NCBI GenBank assembly: GCA_910575275.1
Contig: CAJTEE010000006.1
Span: 220,860 to 284,859, forward strand
DNA: 64,000 bases
DNA from: Lachnospiraceae bacterium
Lineage (GTDB): Bacteria; Bacillota; Clostridia; Lachnospirales; Lachnospiraceae
Direction: 5' to 3'
Shown piece after piece: positions 52,277 to 60,767 of this stretch (its first letter is position 1; every line of letters begins with the position of its first letter). The notes beneath the pieces are model-generated. The model was not told the DNA's origin. It worked only from the letters and a program-made list of their open reading frames with translations, and made no database searches. The translations under genes and the position numbers were made by a program.

Positions 52277-53865
52277 AAAAATTTTTTGTCCTGTTGAACG
52301 TCAGCCTCCGGTCCATGCTTCTTTCCTCAACCAATTCCAGGGGACGCAGTAAGAGAAAAGCGGCTACCGGGCTGGGCGCGGTCTTTCTCATTGCCTTTCT
52401 GGGTCTGTATCTGTCCGGGCTTTACAGTTATATGCTGATGAAGGCGCTGGCGCCATCCAATATGGAAGTGTTGGTATTTGTATTCATGGGCATGGTGGCA
52501 CTGGTGGGCGGACTTTTGTTTACCACCTTTGCGGTGAAGGGCGTGGTATTTGGCGGAAAGGACAAAGACCTGCTGCTGAGTATGCCGGTGCCCACAACCA
52601 TGCTGATGGCCAGCCGGGTAACTGCCATTTATCTGGAAAACCTGCTGTTCGCCGTTTTCGTACTGGTTCCCGCCGGGGTAATCTGTACGTTTCTGACACA
52701 AAACGGTGTGGGTCTTAGTCTGCTGTTCTGGATGCGGCTGGGGATCGCGGTGCTGGCCCTTCCGCTGCTGGATACGGCGCTGTCTGTATTGTTGGGGGCG
52801 CTGGTGGCCTTTCTGTCTGTCCGGGTGTCCCGCAGAGCGTTGGGGCAGAATATTGTGATGGGAATATTCATGGCAGCAGTGTTCTATTTCTCGTTTCACC
52901 TAAACGGTATGATTAACAGCCTTGCTGAGAATGCCGCCGGAGTGAAAAACTCCCTTACCTGGGCGGCACCCATGCTGTGGATGGGGGAAGGCATTATGGG
53001 AGACTGGAAAATGCTGCTGGCCTTTGTCCTGTGCTGCGTGTTCCCTTTTGCCATGGTGGTAATGGGCCTTGGCCGGGGATACCGTCAGGCCGTGACTGCT
53101 TTTGCCGCGCGGTCCGTACAGAGCAATTACAAACTCACGGCACAGACTGTCTCCGGACCGAAGAAGGCTTTGCTGAAAAAGGAAATGCAGCGTTTTTTTG
53201 GTACGCCCATGTACTTCTGGAATGCCGGTATCGGTCTGCTTATGCTGCTGGCCGCAGGGGCAGCCTCCTTGATTATGAGAGATAAACTGTTGGCTTATGT
53301 GGAAATGGCCGGGTATCCTTTCCCGCTGCTTCCCATGGCGGCAGCCGTGATTGGTTTTGGCCTCTGCACCTGTCCCATCACTGCGCCTTCCATCAGCCTG
53401 GAGGGAAAATACCTGTGGATTTTGCGGGAATCCCCCATAGAGGAAAGCTCCCTGCTCTGGGTTAAAGTTGGCTTTCAGCTTCTGCTGACCCTGCCCTGTA
53501 CGGTAATTGCCGGGCTGTGTATTTCGATTGCTTTTGGTTTTTCTTTGTGGCAGGGGGCGGTGCTGCTCATTGCCACACTGCTTTTCGCCATAGGGCATGC
53601 CGCCTTTGGAATGCTTATGGGCCTGTGCTTTCCGAAGCTTGACGCAGTGAATGAAACGGTCGTTATCAAGCAGTCTATGGCCACGGTGCTGGCAATGTTC
53701 GCTTCCATGGCGGTACTTGGGGTGGCAGCGGGATTCTATTATCTGGGCAGTAAAACAGCCCCCTGGACTGCGCTGGCGCTGCCCATAGGGGTATTCGCTT
53801 TGTTTGCGGCGGTATGTATCGGGATTCTTACCAGACAGGGGCCATCACTGCTGAGAAAACTATAG
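52273..53865 (+). CDS. ABC exporter permease (large form)
   Basis: A 530-residue membrane protein from ATG 52273, with about twelve hydrophobic segments (for example ATGLGAVFLIAFLGLYLSGL and MASVMAVLGVAAG-like MFASMAVLGVAAGFYYLG near the end). A conserved FGGKDKDLLLSMPVPTTMLM loop after the third segment is usual in this Clostridial exporter family. It pairs with the ATPase just upstream. The substrate is unknown. Confidence 0.85.
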   Translation: MKKFFVLLNVSLRSMLLSSTNSRGRSKRKAATGLGAVFLIAFLGLYLSGLYSYMLMKALAPSNMEVLVFVFMGMVALVGGLLFTTFAVKGVVFGGKDKDLLLSMPVPTTMLMASRVTAIYLENLLFAVFVLVPAGVICTFLTQNGVGLSLLFWMRLGIAVLALPLLDTALSVLLGALVAFLSVRVSRRALGQNIVMGIFMAAVFYFSFHLNGMINSLAENAAGVKNSLTWAAPMLWMGEGIMGDWKMLLAFVLCCVFPFAMVVMGLGRGYRQAVTAFAARSVQSNYKLTAQTVSGPKKALLKKEMQRFFGTPMYFWNAGIGLLMLLAAGAASLIMRDKLLAYVEMAGYPFPLLPMAAAVIGFGLCTCPITAPSISLEGKYLWILRESPIEESSLLWVKVGFQLLLTLPCTVIAGLCISIAFGFSLWQGAVLLIATLLFAIGHAAFGMLMGLCFPKLDAVNETVVIKQSMATVLAMFASMAVLGVAAGFYYLGSKTAPWTALALPIGVFALFAAVCIGILTRQGPSLLRKL

Positions 53866-53890
53866 ACAAAAACAGATACAGGGGGTTTCG

Positions 53891-54493
53891 ATGAACGGGA
53901 AATTTTTTACACTGCCGGAGGAAAAGCAGAAGCGGATCATCAATGCTGCGTATGTGGTATTTGCGGGCAGCAGTTACCAAAAGGCATCCATGTCCCGGGT
54001 TGCGGCTGCCGGCGGGATATCAAAGTCTCTGCTGTTCCATTATTTCCAGAATAAGAAGGAGCTGTATTTATACCTTTGGGAGAATATCAACAGGACATCC
54101 TGTGAAATAGAATTAAAGTATTACAAGGAAACAACGGATTTTTTTGAAATCATGACCCGGAAGATTCTGGCAAGATGTGAGTTTATGAGAACGGCTCCTG
54201 ATGAATATTTATTTTCCATACGGGCCCTTTTTGCGGAGCCTTTGGAAATCAGGGAGGCAACCGGGAAGTCATATAAAGAAGTATATGAAGATGCAGCGGG
54301 TGAGCTGCTGGGGTTCGTGGACCTTTCCGTGTTCCGCCCGGGTATTGACGTGGGAATGCTGCTGGAGGAGATTGACAGCTACCTGTTTCACAGTCTCTGG
54401 CAGATGCTGTCCGCCGGGAAGCTGGACCCGGACGGCCTGGAAAGGGATTTTTTGAAACGGGTCGGGCAGTGGAGAATTGCTTATTTGAAGTAG
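53891..54493 (+). CDS. TetR/AcrR-family regulator
   Basis: A 200-residue protein 25 bp after the permease. HTH: EKQKRIINAAYVVFAGSSYQ then SRVAAAGGISKSLLFHYF. Paralog of 47113-47727 over its whole length. Position suggests control of the ABC exporter. Confidence 0.88.
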   Translation: MNGKFFTLPEEKQKRIINAAYVVFAGSSYQKASMSRVAAAGGISKSLLFHYFQNKKELYLYLWENINRTSCEIELKYYKETTDFFEIMTRKILARCEFMRTAPDEYLFSIRALFAEPLEIREATGKSYKEVYEDAAGELLGFVDLSVFRPGIDVGMLLEEIDSYLFHSLWQMLSAGKLDPDGLERDFLKRVGQWRIAYLK

Positions 54494-54516
54494 GCTGCAT
54501 TGTGGGGAGAAGAACA

Positions 54517-55263
54517 ATGGATATCATTTTATTTGCGGGCATAATTATCTATCTTATTATAACGGCATATACAGGGTATGCGGCGATAGAAAAATTAAAA
54601 GGGAACGAGCTGTCAGAAGAAAAACGGATACAAAGATACCGGTTTTCCTTTCTGTGGAATGTGGTTTCTGGGGGTGTTGTTATGTTACTTATTGTTATGG
54701 GACCGGCTACCCTGGAGGAAACAGGCTTCCGGCCGCTCCGCTTTTTGCAGGGAAGCCATAGGTATCTGGTGTTTGGCACATGGTTTCTATGTGGCCTGAT
54801 GAGTGCGGTATTTATTTTTCAGATAGCTGCATTTTTGATAAATCCGTCCTACAGGGCCTCTGTTTCGAAACAGATAAAGGAAAAAACACATTCAGGAAAA
54901 GTCTATGACCGTGTTGTAAACGGACTTATTCCAAGAACCAGGCGGGAGAAGGGGTATTTTACTGCAACGACACTGGCAGCAGGTATCTGCGAAGAGATTG
55001 TATTCAGGGGATTTTTACTGTATCTTTTGGGAAAAATTTTTCCGGAACTATCGCCGTTTTTCCTGGCAGCTCTGGCGGGTGCCTGCTTTGGGGCAGCCCA
55101 TTTTTATCAAGGTATCAAAGGCGTGATAAAAACAGGGTTTCTGGGTATATTGTTCGGATTCCTGTATATCAGCACAGGTTCCTTGTATTTGTGCATGGCA
55201 GTTCATTTCCTGTTTGATATTTCAGCCGTATTTTTATGTGAGGAGGACAAATATGAGGTTTGA
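54517..55263 (+). CDS. CPBP-family intramembrane protease
   Basis: A 248-residue membrane protein from ATG 54517. The family motifs are clear: EEIVFRGFLLYLL near residue 165 and FGAAHFYQG near 195, with a final HFLFDISAVF. The glutamates and histidines form the active site in Rce1-type CAAX proteases. In Bacillota such proteins often act in bacteriocin self-protection or processing. It overlaps the HAD gene by 11 bp. Confidence 0.87.
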   Translation: MDIILFAGIIIYLIITAYTGYAAIEKLKGNELSEEKRIQRYRFSFLWNVVSGGVVMLLIVMGPATLEETGFRPLRFLQGSHRYLVFGTWFLCGLMSAVFIFQIAAFLINPSYRASVSKQIKEKTHSGKVYDRVVNGLIPRTRREKGYFTATTLAAGICEEIVFRGFLLYLLGKIFPELSPFFLAALAGACFGAAHFYQGIKGVIKTGFLGILFGFLYISTGSLYLCMAVHFLFDISAVFLCEEDKYEV

Positions 55264-55924
55264 AGCCGTAATTTTTGACCTGGATGGTACACTGCTTGAT
55301 TCGATGGATGTCTGGGAGAAGATTGACATTTGTTTTCTACAGAAGCGCGGCCTGCCGGTTCCGGCAGATTATGTGACTGAAATCTGTGCCCGCAGCTTTG
55401 AGGAAGCGGCGCAGTATACAATAGACCTGTTTGGACTTTCCGAAAAATCGGAGGATATCATCAGGGAATGGAATGAGATGGCCGTTTATGAATATGCCCA
55501 TCATGTGAAACTGGCGCCATACGCCCTGGAATATCTTATCGAGCTTAAAAAATGTGGCGTGAAACTGGCAGTTGCCACAGGGCTGCCAGGAGAATTGTTC
55601 CTTCCCTGTCTGGAACATAATTCTGTTTTGGGATTGTTTGATATTCTCTGCTCCACGGATGAAGTAAAACGTGGGAAAGAGTATCCGGATGTATTTGAAC
55701 TTGCGGCGCAGAGGTTAGGGGCGGCCCCACAGCGCTGTCTGGTCTTTGAGGATGTTCTGCCGGCTGTCAAAAGCGCGAAGCAGGCCGGAATGCTGGTATG
55801 CGCTGTATATGACAAATATTCTGCCCGGTACAGGGTGCAGATGGAGCAGGCGGCGGATCTTTACATAGCAGATTTCAGAGATGCCCCTTTACCAGATACA
55901 GATTTCGAGGATGAAAAGGAGTAA
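55253..55924 (+). CDS. HAD-superfamily hydrolase (phosphoglucomutase-like)
   Basis: A 223-residue protein from ATG 55253. The four HAD motifs are present: FDLDGTLLDS with the nucleophile Asp, VATG (motif II), the lysine in EVKRGKEYPDVF (motif III) and VFEDVLPAV (motif IV). The helical cap between residues 18 and 85 is of the beta-phosphoglucomutase class. The substrate is a small phosphate ester of unknown identity. Confidence 0.88.
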   Translation: MRFEAVIFDLDGTLLDSMDVWEKIDICFLQKRGLPVPADYVTEICARSFEEAAQYTIDLFGLSEKSEDIIREWNEMAVYEYAHHVKLAPYALEYLIELKKCGVKLAVATGLPGELFLPCLEHNSVLGLFDILCSTDEVKRGKEYPDVFELAAQRLGAAPQRCLVFEDVLPAVKSAKQAGMLVCAVYDKYSARYRVQMEQAADLYIADFRDAPLPDTDFEDEKE

Positions 55925-57074
55925 AAAGAAATTGAACAAAGCAAGGGTTAAATTCGGGATAATTATAATTATGACAGCCATGTGTCTGGCGGGATGCTCG
56001 AAAGAGAAAGCGTTTGTTGACAGCTGTGATTCGGAAATAGTGGAGCAGGTAACCAGTATTATGCAGGAATCCCAGAAGGGACGTTATAACCTGGAGAACT
56101 GTGAGGTCTTTGTTACGGAAGAGAGTAAAAAGGATGGATATGTGGTCCGGAGAATGACATTCCAGGCAGACTGGAAGCGGGTCAGGGAACCGATTGATGA
56201 TCCGTTGATCCAGGGGATGCTGCAGGCCAGGGATGAACTGGAATCGCCTGGGGAGAAGGAGGCTGCAGGGAAAATCATCAATGGATATCTAGTGGAAATG
56301 AACAGTGAGCCGGAATCGGAAAGGATAGAAACAAAATTCGTTGCACAAATTTCTCCGGGAAACGAAACATGGGAACTGTTTTATCCCTTTGTACAGGAGG
56401 GAAAGGAAACGCTGGTTCCATTCCAGGAATATGCGGAAGAGAACTGGTCTGAAGATGCCGAAAAGCAGATGCAGGAGGGACGCAGGCGTTTGATTGATGA
56501 AGTTGAAGCCGCAGGGGTAGGGGAAGATGAGGAATCGGACGGAGTTTTCCCTATCGTGACTTCGGAACCGGTCAGTATTTTGACAACCGAAGAAGAACAG
56601 AATTTGCGGGACGAGGCGATGTCAGCGGCAGAGCAGTGCGGGGAGCTTTATAAGGAGGCTGAAATTGTGTATCCTGAAACAGAGTATTCCCGCATTGAGG
56701 GTTTTTCGGATCAACAGAGAAAAGAAGTAGTGAAGCGGCTGGGCGAACAGGGACTTGTAAGTGTTTCTGATGACATGAATATGGAAAACTATCAAAAAAT
56801 GCTGGATTTCTATTCTGCTTATGTTTCCGGAAGGGATGCAATGGTTACCGTGTTTAGCGTATACATGGATGGGAATATAGGTGCGCTGACATTTATTCAT
56901 AGAAACGGGAAAATACAGTCCTTTTATGTTTCGGTAGGCTGGAGGGAAGGCGGCATGCCGGAAATAAAAGGTTTTGGGAGCAATGATCTGGAAGAGATAA
57001 GGCTGACAGAAAAAGGGTATTTTATTTATACAAATACGGAATCATTGCAATTAGGACGAGGAATCCATAGATGA
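55911..57074 (+). pseudogene. Secreted lipoprotein paralog 4, 3' end lost
   Basis: Lipoprotein from ATG 55911 (IIIMTAMCLAGC lipobox). The first 200 residues are a different domain from the 16-20 kb genes (LENCEVFVTEESKKDGYVVR; FVAQISPGNETWELFYPF). After that it matches paralog 2 closely: GLVSVSDDMNMENYQKMLDF, GALTFIHRNGKIQSFYVSVG, TEKGYFIYTNTE. Homology stops at about 57040 and the frame then reads DNA of another gene in reverse (LGRGIHR). About 170 residues of the C-terminal half are missing. It is a truncated relic at a recombination joint. Confidence 0.8.
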
Positions 57075-57540
57075 ACAGCCAAAAACAATAGTAAGTTCCC
57101 ATGGTACTGCTGTTACCCATGCGTTCATCAGCGAAAGTAAATGATGAATCTACCATTTGGCGGATCACATAAACCTCTTCGTCTGTTGCGCCTTTCACTA
57201 ACTGCACATCAATAACCGTATATTTCGACTCGCCAGTAATTTGTTCAAATGTATCCTCTGAACAAATAATTGTTCCAACATCGGCGGCACTGTAAAACGG
57301 ACAGTTGGACAATATTCCAACAATTTGAATTTCTTCACTTTGTCCGTCTATATTCAGGGATACCGTATCGCCTGTTTGTATTGTGTTCTGCGAATTATAA
57401 ACAATTAAGCCCGTCCCTAAATCAGTTTGCACAGATTCCAGAGAACCCTCTAATAAATAGTCCCTTGCCCAATCAAATTGATACTGCTCATAAGAGATTA
57501 AATCCATCTTTTTTGCAACGCTTGACAAAGGGAAACATGA
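57040..57540 (-). pseudogene. FtsX-type ABC permease fragment
   Basis: Read on the minus strand, residues such as LISYEQYQFDWARDYLLEGS, GDTVSLNIDGQSEEIQIVGI, and CFWLFIYGFLVLIA belong to the second extracellular region and penultimate membrane helix of a FtsX/MacB-like permease. The left joint falls in IA/MI at about 57040, where paralog 4 begins; the right joint is near 57530-57545, where GC-rich element DNA starts. Both ends of the gene are missing. It is not closely alike to the permease at 11763-14267. Confidence 0.78.
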
Positions 57541-57574
57541 TAAACAACAACAAAATGGACTGTCAACCTTACCG

Positions 57575-57612
57575 AAAACGCCGCCCGGCTGTAAAAAGGG
57601 CGGCGTTTTTGC
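57575..57612. terminator. Bidirectional terminator at the element edge
   Basis: AAAACGCCGCCC and GGGCGGCGTTTT form a perfect 12-bp stem around an 11-base loop. It marks the start of the GC-rich element. Confidence 0.8.
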
Positions 57613-57644
57613 GTGACAGGGAAAGGAGGAAAACGTATAAGGAG

Positions 57645-57676
57645 ACGGGGCCAAAATAAGGTTTTGGCCCCGTTTG
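57645..57676 (+). terminator. Second strong terminator before parB
   Basis: ACGGGGCCAAAA and TTTTGGCCCCGT form a perfect 12-bp stem with a 5-base loop, followed by TTGTATTTG. It shields parB from incoming transcription. Confidence 0.75.
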
Positions 57677-57704
57677 TATTTGAAAAAGTAAGGAGGTCAA
57701 GCGA

Positions 57705-59153
57705 ATGGCAGAAGAAATTAAAACGACCCCAGCCCCGGAGGGACAAACGCTGGAGCCCCCCGCGCCGGAAGTGTCGGAGGCCCCGCCCGCCCCGGAGCCG
57801 GGGGCCCAGGGTGTGATCCCCGGCATGGAGGGTCCCCCGGCCCCGGAGAACAAGGTGATCAACCTGTCGTCCGTCCGGGCGGGGCAGGAGCAGACGGACC
57901 CGGCCAAGGAGGGCGGGCAGGAGTGGGAGAAGCCCCAGGAGCAGCCGGAGCCTCCCCGCCGTGGCCGCCGCCCCAAGAACAAGGAGGCCCCGGCCCAGGG
58001 TGAGAGGCCCAAGCGCAAGGGCCGCCCGCCCAAGGCGGAGAAGCAGACCCCCGGCGGGGGCGGCGCTGGCAAGACGGCCAAGACCGCCACGCGGGGCAAG
58101 GCCGCTGGAAAATCCGCCCCGGCCAAGGAGGAGGCCCCGCCGCCTCCCGCGCCCGCGCCGGAGGAGCCGCCCCAGCCCAAAGACGCCTCCCGTGGGGAAA
58201 AAGAGGAGATCGTCTATCTGGACCTCTCCCAGCTCCACCCGTTCCAGGATCACCCGTTCGGCGTCCGGGACGACAATGAAATGAAAGGGCTGGTGTCGTC
58301 TGTGCGGGCAGGCGGCGTCCACCAGCCCGCTCTGGTGCGCCCCCGTGAGGGCGGAGGCTATGAGATCATAGCGGGCCACCGGCGGCAGCGGGCAAGCGAA
58401 CTGGCGGGGTACAAAAATATGCCCTGTATCGTCCGCAACATGACGGATGATGAAGCCGTCCTCGCTATGACGGACGACAACCTGCGCCACCGGGAAACGA
58501 TTTTGCCCAGCGAAAAGGCGGCGGCCTTGAAGCAGCAGTATGAGGCCATCAAGCACCAGGGTACGCGGGGCGACGGCGCGGACCTGGGCAAGCTGTCTCT
58601 GGACAAAGTGGGCGAGCGCAACGGCATGAGCGGAAAGACGGTGCAGCGGTACATTTATCTGAATGACCTTGTGCCGGAGCTGAAACAGTTCATGGACGGC
58701 GGCAAGCTGTCGTTCACTCCCGCCGTGGAGATTTCCCGTATCAGGCTGGACCATCAGAAGTATATCGCCGTGTCCATTGAGGGGCAGCAGTCGTCCCCCT
58801 CCAAGGCCCAGGCGAAGAAGCTGCGGGAAATGGACGAAAAAAACCAGCTCAACCCGGACGTGATCGACGCGGTGTTGAGCCAGGAGAAGAAAAAGGAGGA
58901 TTTCGACGTGATCATCAGCTCTGCGGAATTGGCCCAGTATTTCGGCAAGGACAAGACGCCCCGTGAAATGAAAGACCAAATCATGGCCCTGTTGGGGAGT
59001 GGAAAGAGAAGCAGCCCCCGGAGCTGGGCAAGGGCGAGAAAAAGACGGATAGGGAGAAGTAAGCGGGAGCTCTGGACACGGTGTCCAGAGCTTTTCCCGT
59101 CCCCCGTGAAAACGGCTCTTGTGGAATATCCCCCGTCGCCGCGCCACCCATAG
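57705..59153 (+). CDS. parB: ParB/Spo0J-family partition protein, C-terminal frame changed
   Basis: ATG 57705 behind AAGGAGG. Residues 1-165 are Pro/Lys-rich and low in complexity with AT-hook-like GRRPKNK and KGRPPKA; then the ParB core: LDLSQLHPFQDHPFGVRDDN, the CTP-site box AGHRRQRASEL, and the HTH KVGERNGMSGKTVQRYIYLN. After DQIMALLG the frame departs from the family: GSGKRSS. One extra G in the GGGG run at about 58993-58997 would give EWKEKQPPELGKGEKKTDRE and stop at 59062. As written, a 50-residue unrelated tail is added. The core is intact. Confidence 0.88.
   Translation: MAEEIKTTPAPEGQTLEPPAPEVSEAPPAPEPGAQGVIPGMEGPPAPENKVINLSSVRAGQEQTDPAKEGGQEWEKPQEQPEPPRRGRRPKNKEAPAQGERPKRKGRPPKAEKQTPGGGGAGKTAKTATRGKAAGKSAPAKEEAPPPPAPAPEEPPQPKDASRGEKEEIVYLDLSQLHPFQDHPFGVRDDNEMKGLVSSVRAGGVHQPALVRPREGGGYEIIAGHRRQRASELAGYKNMPCIVRNMTDDEAVLAMTDDNLRHRETILPSEKAAALKQQYEAIKHQGTRGDGADLGKLSLDKVGERNGMSGKTVQRYIYLNDLVPELKQFMDGGKLSFTPAVEISRIRLDHQKYIAVSIEGQQSSPSKAQAKKLREMDEKNQLNPDVIDAVLSQEKKKEDFDVIISSAELAQYFGKDKTPREMKDQIMALLGSGKRSSPRSWARARKRRIGRSKRELWTRCPELFPSPVKTALVEYPPSPRHP
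59068..59092. repeat. Palindrome copy 1 (25 bp)
   Basis: AGCTCTGGACAC-G-GTGTCCAGAGCT, perfect 12-bp arms. Two more copies at 61456-61478 and 63795-63815. All three lie just past a stop codon in the element. Confidence 0.75.
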
Positions 59154-59274
59154 CACAACCGGGGCAGCCTGTCAAGGGCAAAGCCGCCGCTGCGCGGCGG
59201 TGCTCCGCACCCTTGACAGGCAGTCCCGGCTGTGCTACTCCCAAGGCGCGACGGGGGATATATCCTCCAGAGCC
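59114..59274. repeat. Long imperfect inverted repeat between parB and 59376
   Basis: Arms 59114-59178 and 59210-59274 (65 bases each) match at most positions: both hold GGCTCT, TATCCCCCGTCGC, TAGCACA and GCCTGTCAAGGG in the same order when the right arm is reversed. The 31-base loop contains a smaller hairpin GCCGCCGC/GCGGCGG. The 313-bp gap holds no gene. It may be a MITE-like insertion or a folded RNA. Confidence 0.7.
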
Positions 59275-59375
59275 GCCCCCCTTTCCCCAAGAATGGGGAA
59301 AGGGGCGGGGGAGAAAGGGGCTGACCGTCTCCCTCTCCAAACAATACTATCTACATCTGAACGGAGGTTTTGAAC

Positions 59376-59717
59376 ATGAAAATGCCCCTGGCGTATGTCA
59401 CCGCCGCCTAGAGCGGCGACCCCGTGGAGGCCACGGAGCAGGCCGTCCGATATTGCCGGGCCGTCTACGAGGCGGGGTTCTCCCCCATCTGCCCCACGCT
59501 GTATCTCCCTCTGTTTCTGAATGACGCTGTGCCGGAGGAGCACAAGAGCAGCATTGATATGAGCCGGGACCTGCTGCGCCGCTCCCGTGTGCTGGTGGTG
59601 TGCGGCCACGCTGTCACCGAGGCGGTGAAAAATGACATCGCCGTGGCCCAGCGGCTCAAAATCACGGCCACCACCCTGGAGGGTATTCTGACGGTAAAGG
59701 GGCAGGGCCGCTGCTGA
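59376..59717 (+). pseudogene. DUF4406-like protein with early TAG
   Basis: ATG 59376 lies behind ACGGAGG. After 11 codons (MKMPLAYVTAA) a TAG at 59409-59411 interrupts a frame that continues to 59717 as GDPVEATEQAVRYCRAVYEA and VLVVCGHAVTEAVKNDIA. This is the Rossmann-like fold of DUF4406/nucleoside deoxyribosyltransferase relatives. Related element copies have tryptophan at the stop position, so TGG-to-TAG is likely. Translation from the GTG at 59424 would lack the first strand. Confidence 0.7.
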
Positions 59718-60760
59718 CCCTGGGCAGCCTCTTTGACGGGATCGGCGTGTTCCCCCTGTGGGCCAGCGAGATCGAAAAGGCCCCTGTCTCCATCACGAAA
59801 CGCCACTTCCCGGATATGGAGCACCTGGGGGACATTACCCGGCTCCACGGCGGCGAGGTCCCGCCCGTGGACATTATCACATTCGGGTCCCCCTGTCAAA
59901 ATCTCTCCAGCGCGGGCCGCCGTGAGGGGCTGGGCGGGGCAAAGTCCAGCCTGTTCTTCCAGGCGGTGCGTATCATAGAGGAAATGAGGGATGCCACTGG
60001 AGGTCAATTTCCAACAATCGTTATTTGGGAAAACGTCATGGGAGCTCTGCTATCAGGAAACCGGCTGGATTTTAGAGCCGTGCTGCAATCTCTCACAAAC
60101 ACCGAAATTCCAATGCCTGCTTCCGGGCGCTGGGCCAATGCCGGAATGGTGCGAGGCGGAGGCCGTGACGTGTGCTGGCGTCTGCTGGACGCCCAGCATT
60201 GGGCAGACCCCCGGCTGGCCCGGCGTCAGCGGGTGTTCGTCGTGGCGGATTTTGGAGGCCGACGTGCCGGAGCGGTCCTGTTTAAGCCCCGCCGCCTGTT
60301 CCCGGCTCCTGCGCCTTGCGGAGACTTTGGGCTGCCCCCCGCCGGAGGCAATCGAATATCTGCTTCTGAAACAGGGGGGCCGCTACCAGTCGTCCACCCC
60401 TTTCAAGGCTATCGTATGCGGGGGGCGGCCAAGGCGGGGGATGTCGGGAACTTCCTGGGGAGCTTCGGAAAACCAACAGACCCTTTTCCCACCCTCCTTG
60501 CCGGAGGGCTGACGGTGTTTGCCCTGTGGCGGGAGGGCCAGGAGGCGGAGGGGGTGATTACATGGCTGACCCCCACGGAGGGGGAGCGGGCCATGGGCCT
60601 GCCTGACGGCTGGACGGCGTTCGGCCACGACGGGCGGCCCGTCTCCGCCCGCGCCCGTCAAAAGGCCCTGGGAAACTCCATTGCCCTGCCCTGCGCGGAG
60701 TACATCATGGCGGGAGTAAAAGAAGAATTGGAGGGAGGGAAACAAGATAGCGATATTTGA
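59714..60760 (+). CDS. C5-cytosine DNA methyltransferase, motif I-II region shortened
   Basis: Catalytic motif IV is GSPCQNLSSAG, motif VI WENVMGA, motif VIII RRQRVFVVADF, motifs IX-X GERAMGLPDGWTAF ... ALGNSIALPCAEYI. Motif I (LGSLFDGIG) lies upstream of the first ATG or GTG (59747), so I extend to CTG 59714 or 59711, 6 bp behind AAGGGGCAG; a canonical start is not present. Between motif I and the motif II acidic residue (WASEIE) the usual spacer of about a dozen residues is gone (FPLWASEIE), an in-frame deletion. S-adenosylmethionine binding may be impaired. Confidence 0.78.
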   Translation: MTLGSLFDGIGVFPLWASEIEKAPVSITKRHFPDMEHLGDITRLHGGEVPPVDIITFGSPCQNLSSAGRREGLGGAKSSLFFQAVRIIEEMRDATGGQFPTIVIWENVMGALLSGNRLDFRAVLQSLTNTEIPMPASGRWANAGMVRGGGRDVCWRLLDAQHWADPRLARRQRVFVVADFGGRRAGAVLFKPRRLFPAPAPCGDFGLPPAGGNRISASETGGPLPVVHPFQGYRMRGAAKAGDVGNFLGSFGKPTDPFPTLLAGGLTVFALWREGQEAEGVITWLTPTEGERAMGLPDGWTAFGHDGRPVSARARQKALGNSIALPCAEYIMAGVKEELEGGKQDSDI

Positions 60761-60767
60761 AGCCTGT

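Noticed and set aside
57498..59156. 552-codon open frame on the minus strand over parB
   Set aside because: High-GC shadow of parB; Pro/Arg/Gly-rich, no ribosome site and no family features except its first part, which belongs to the separate FtsX fragment frame.
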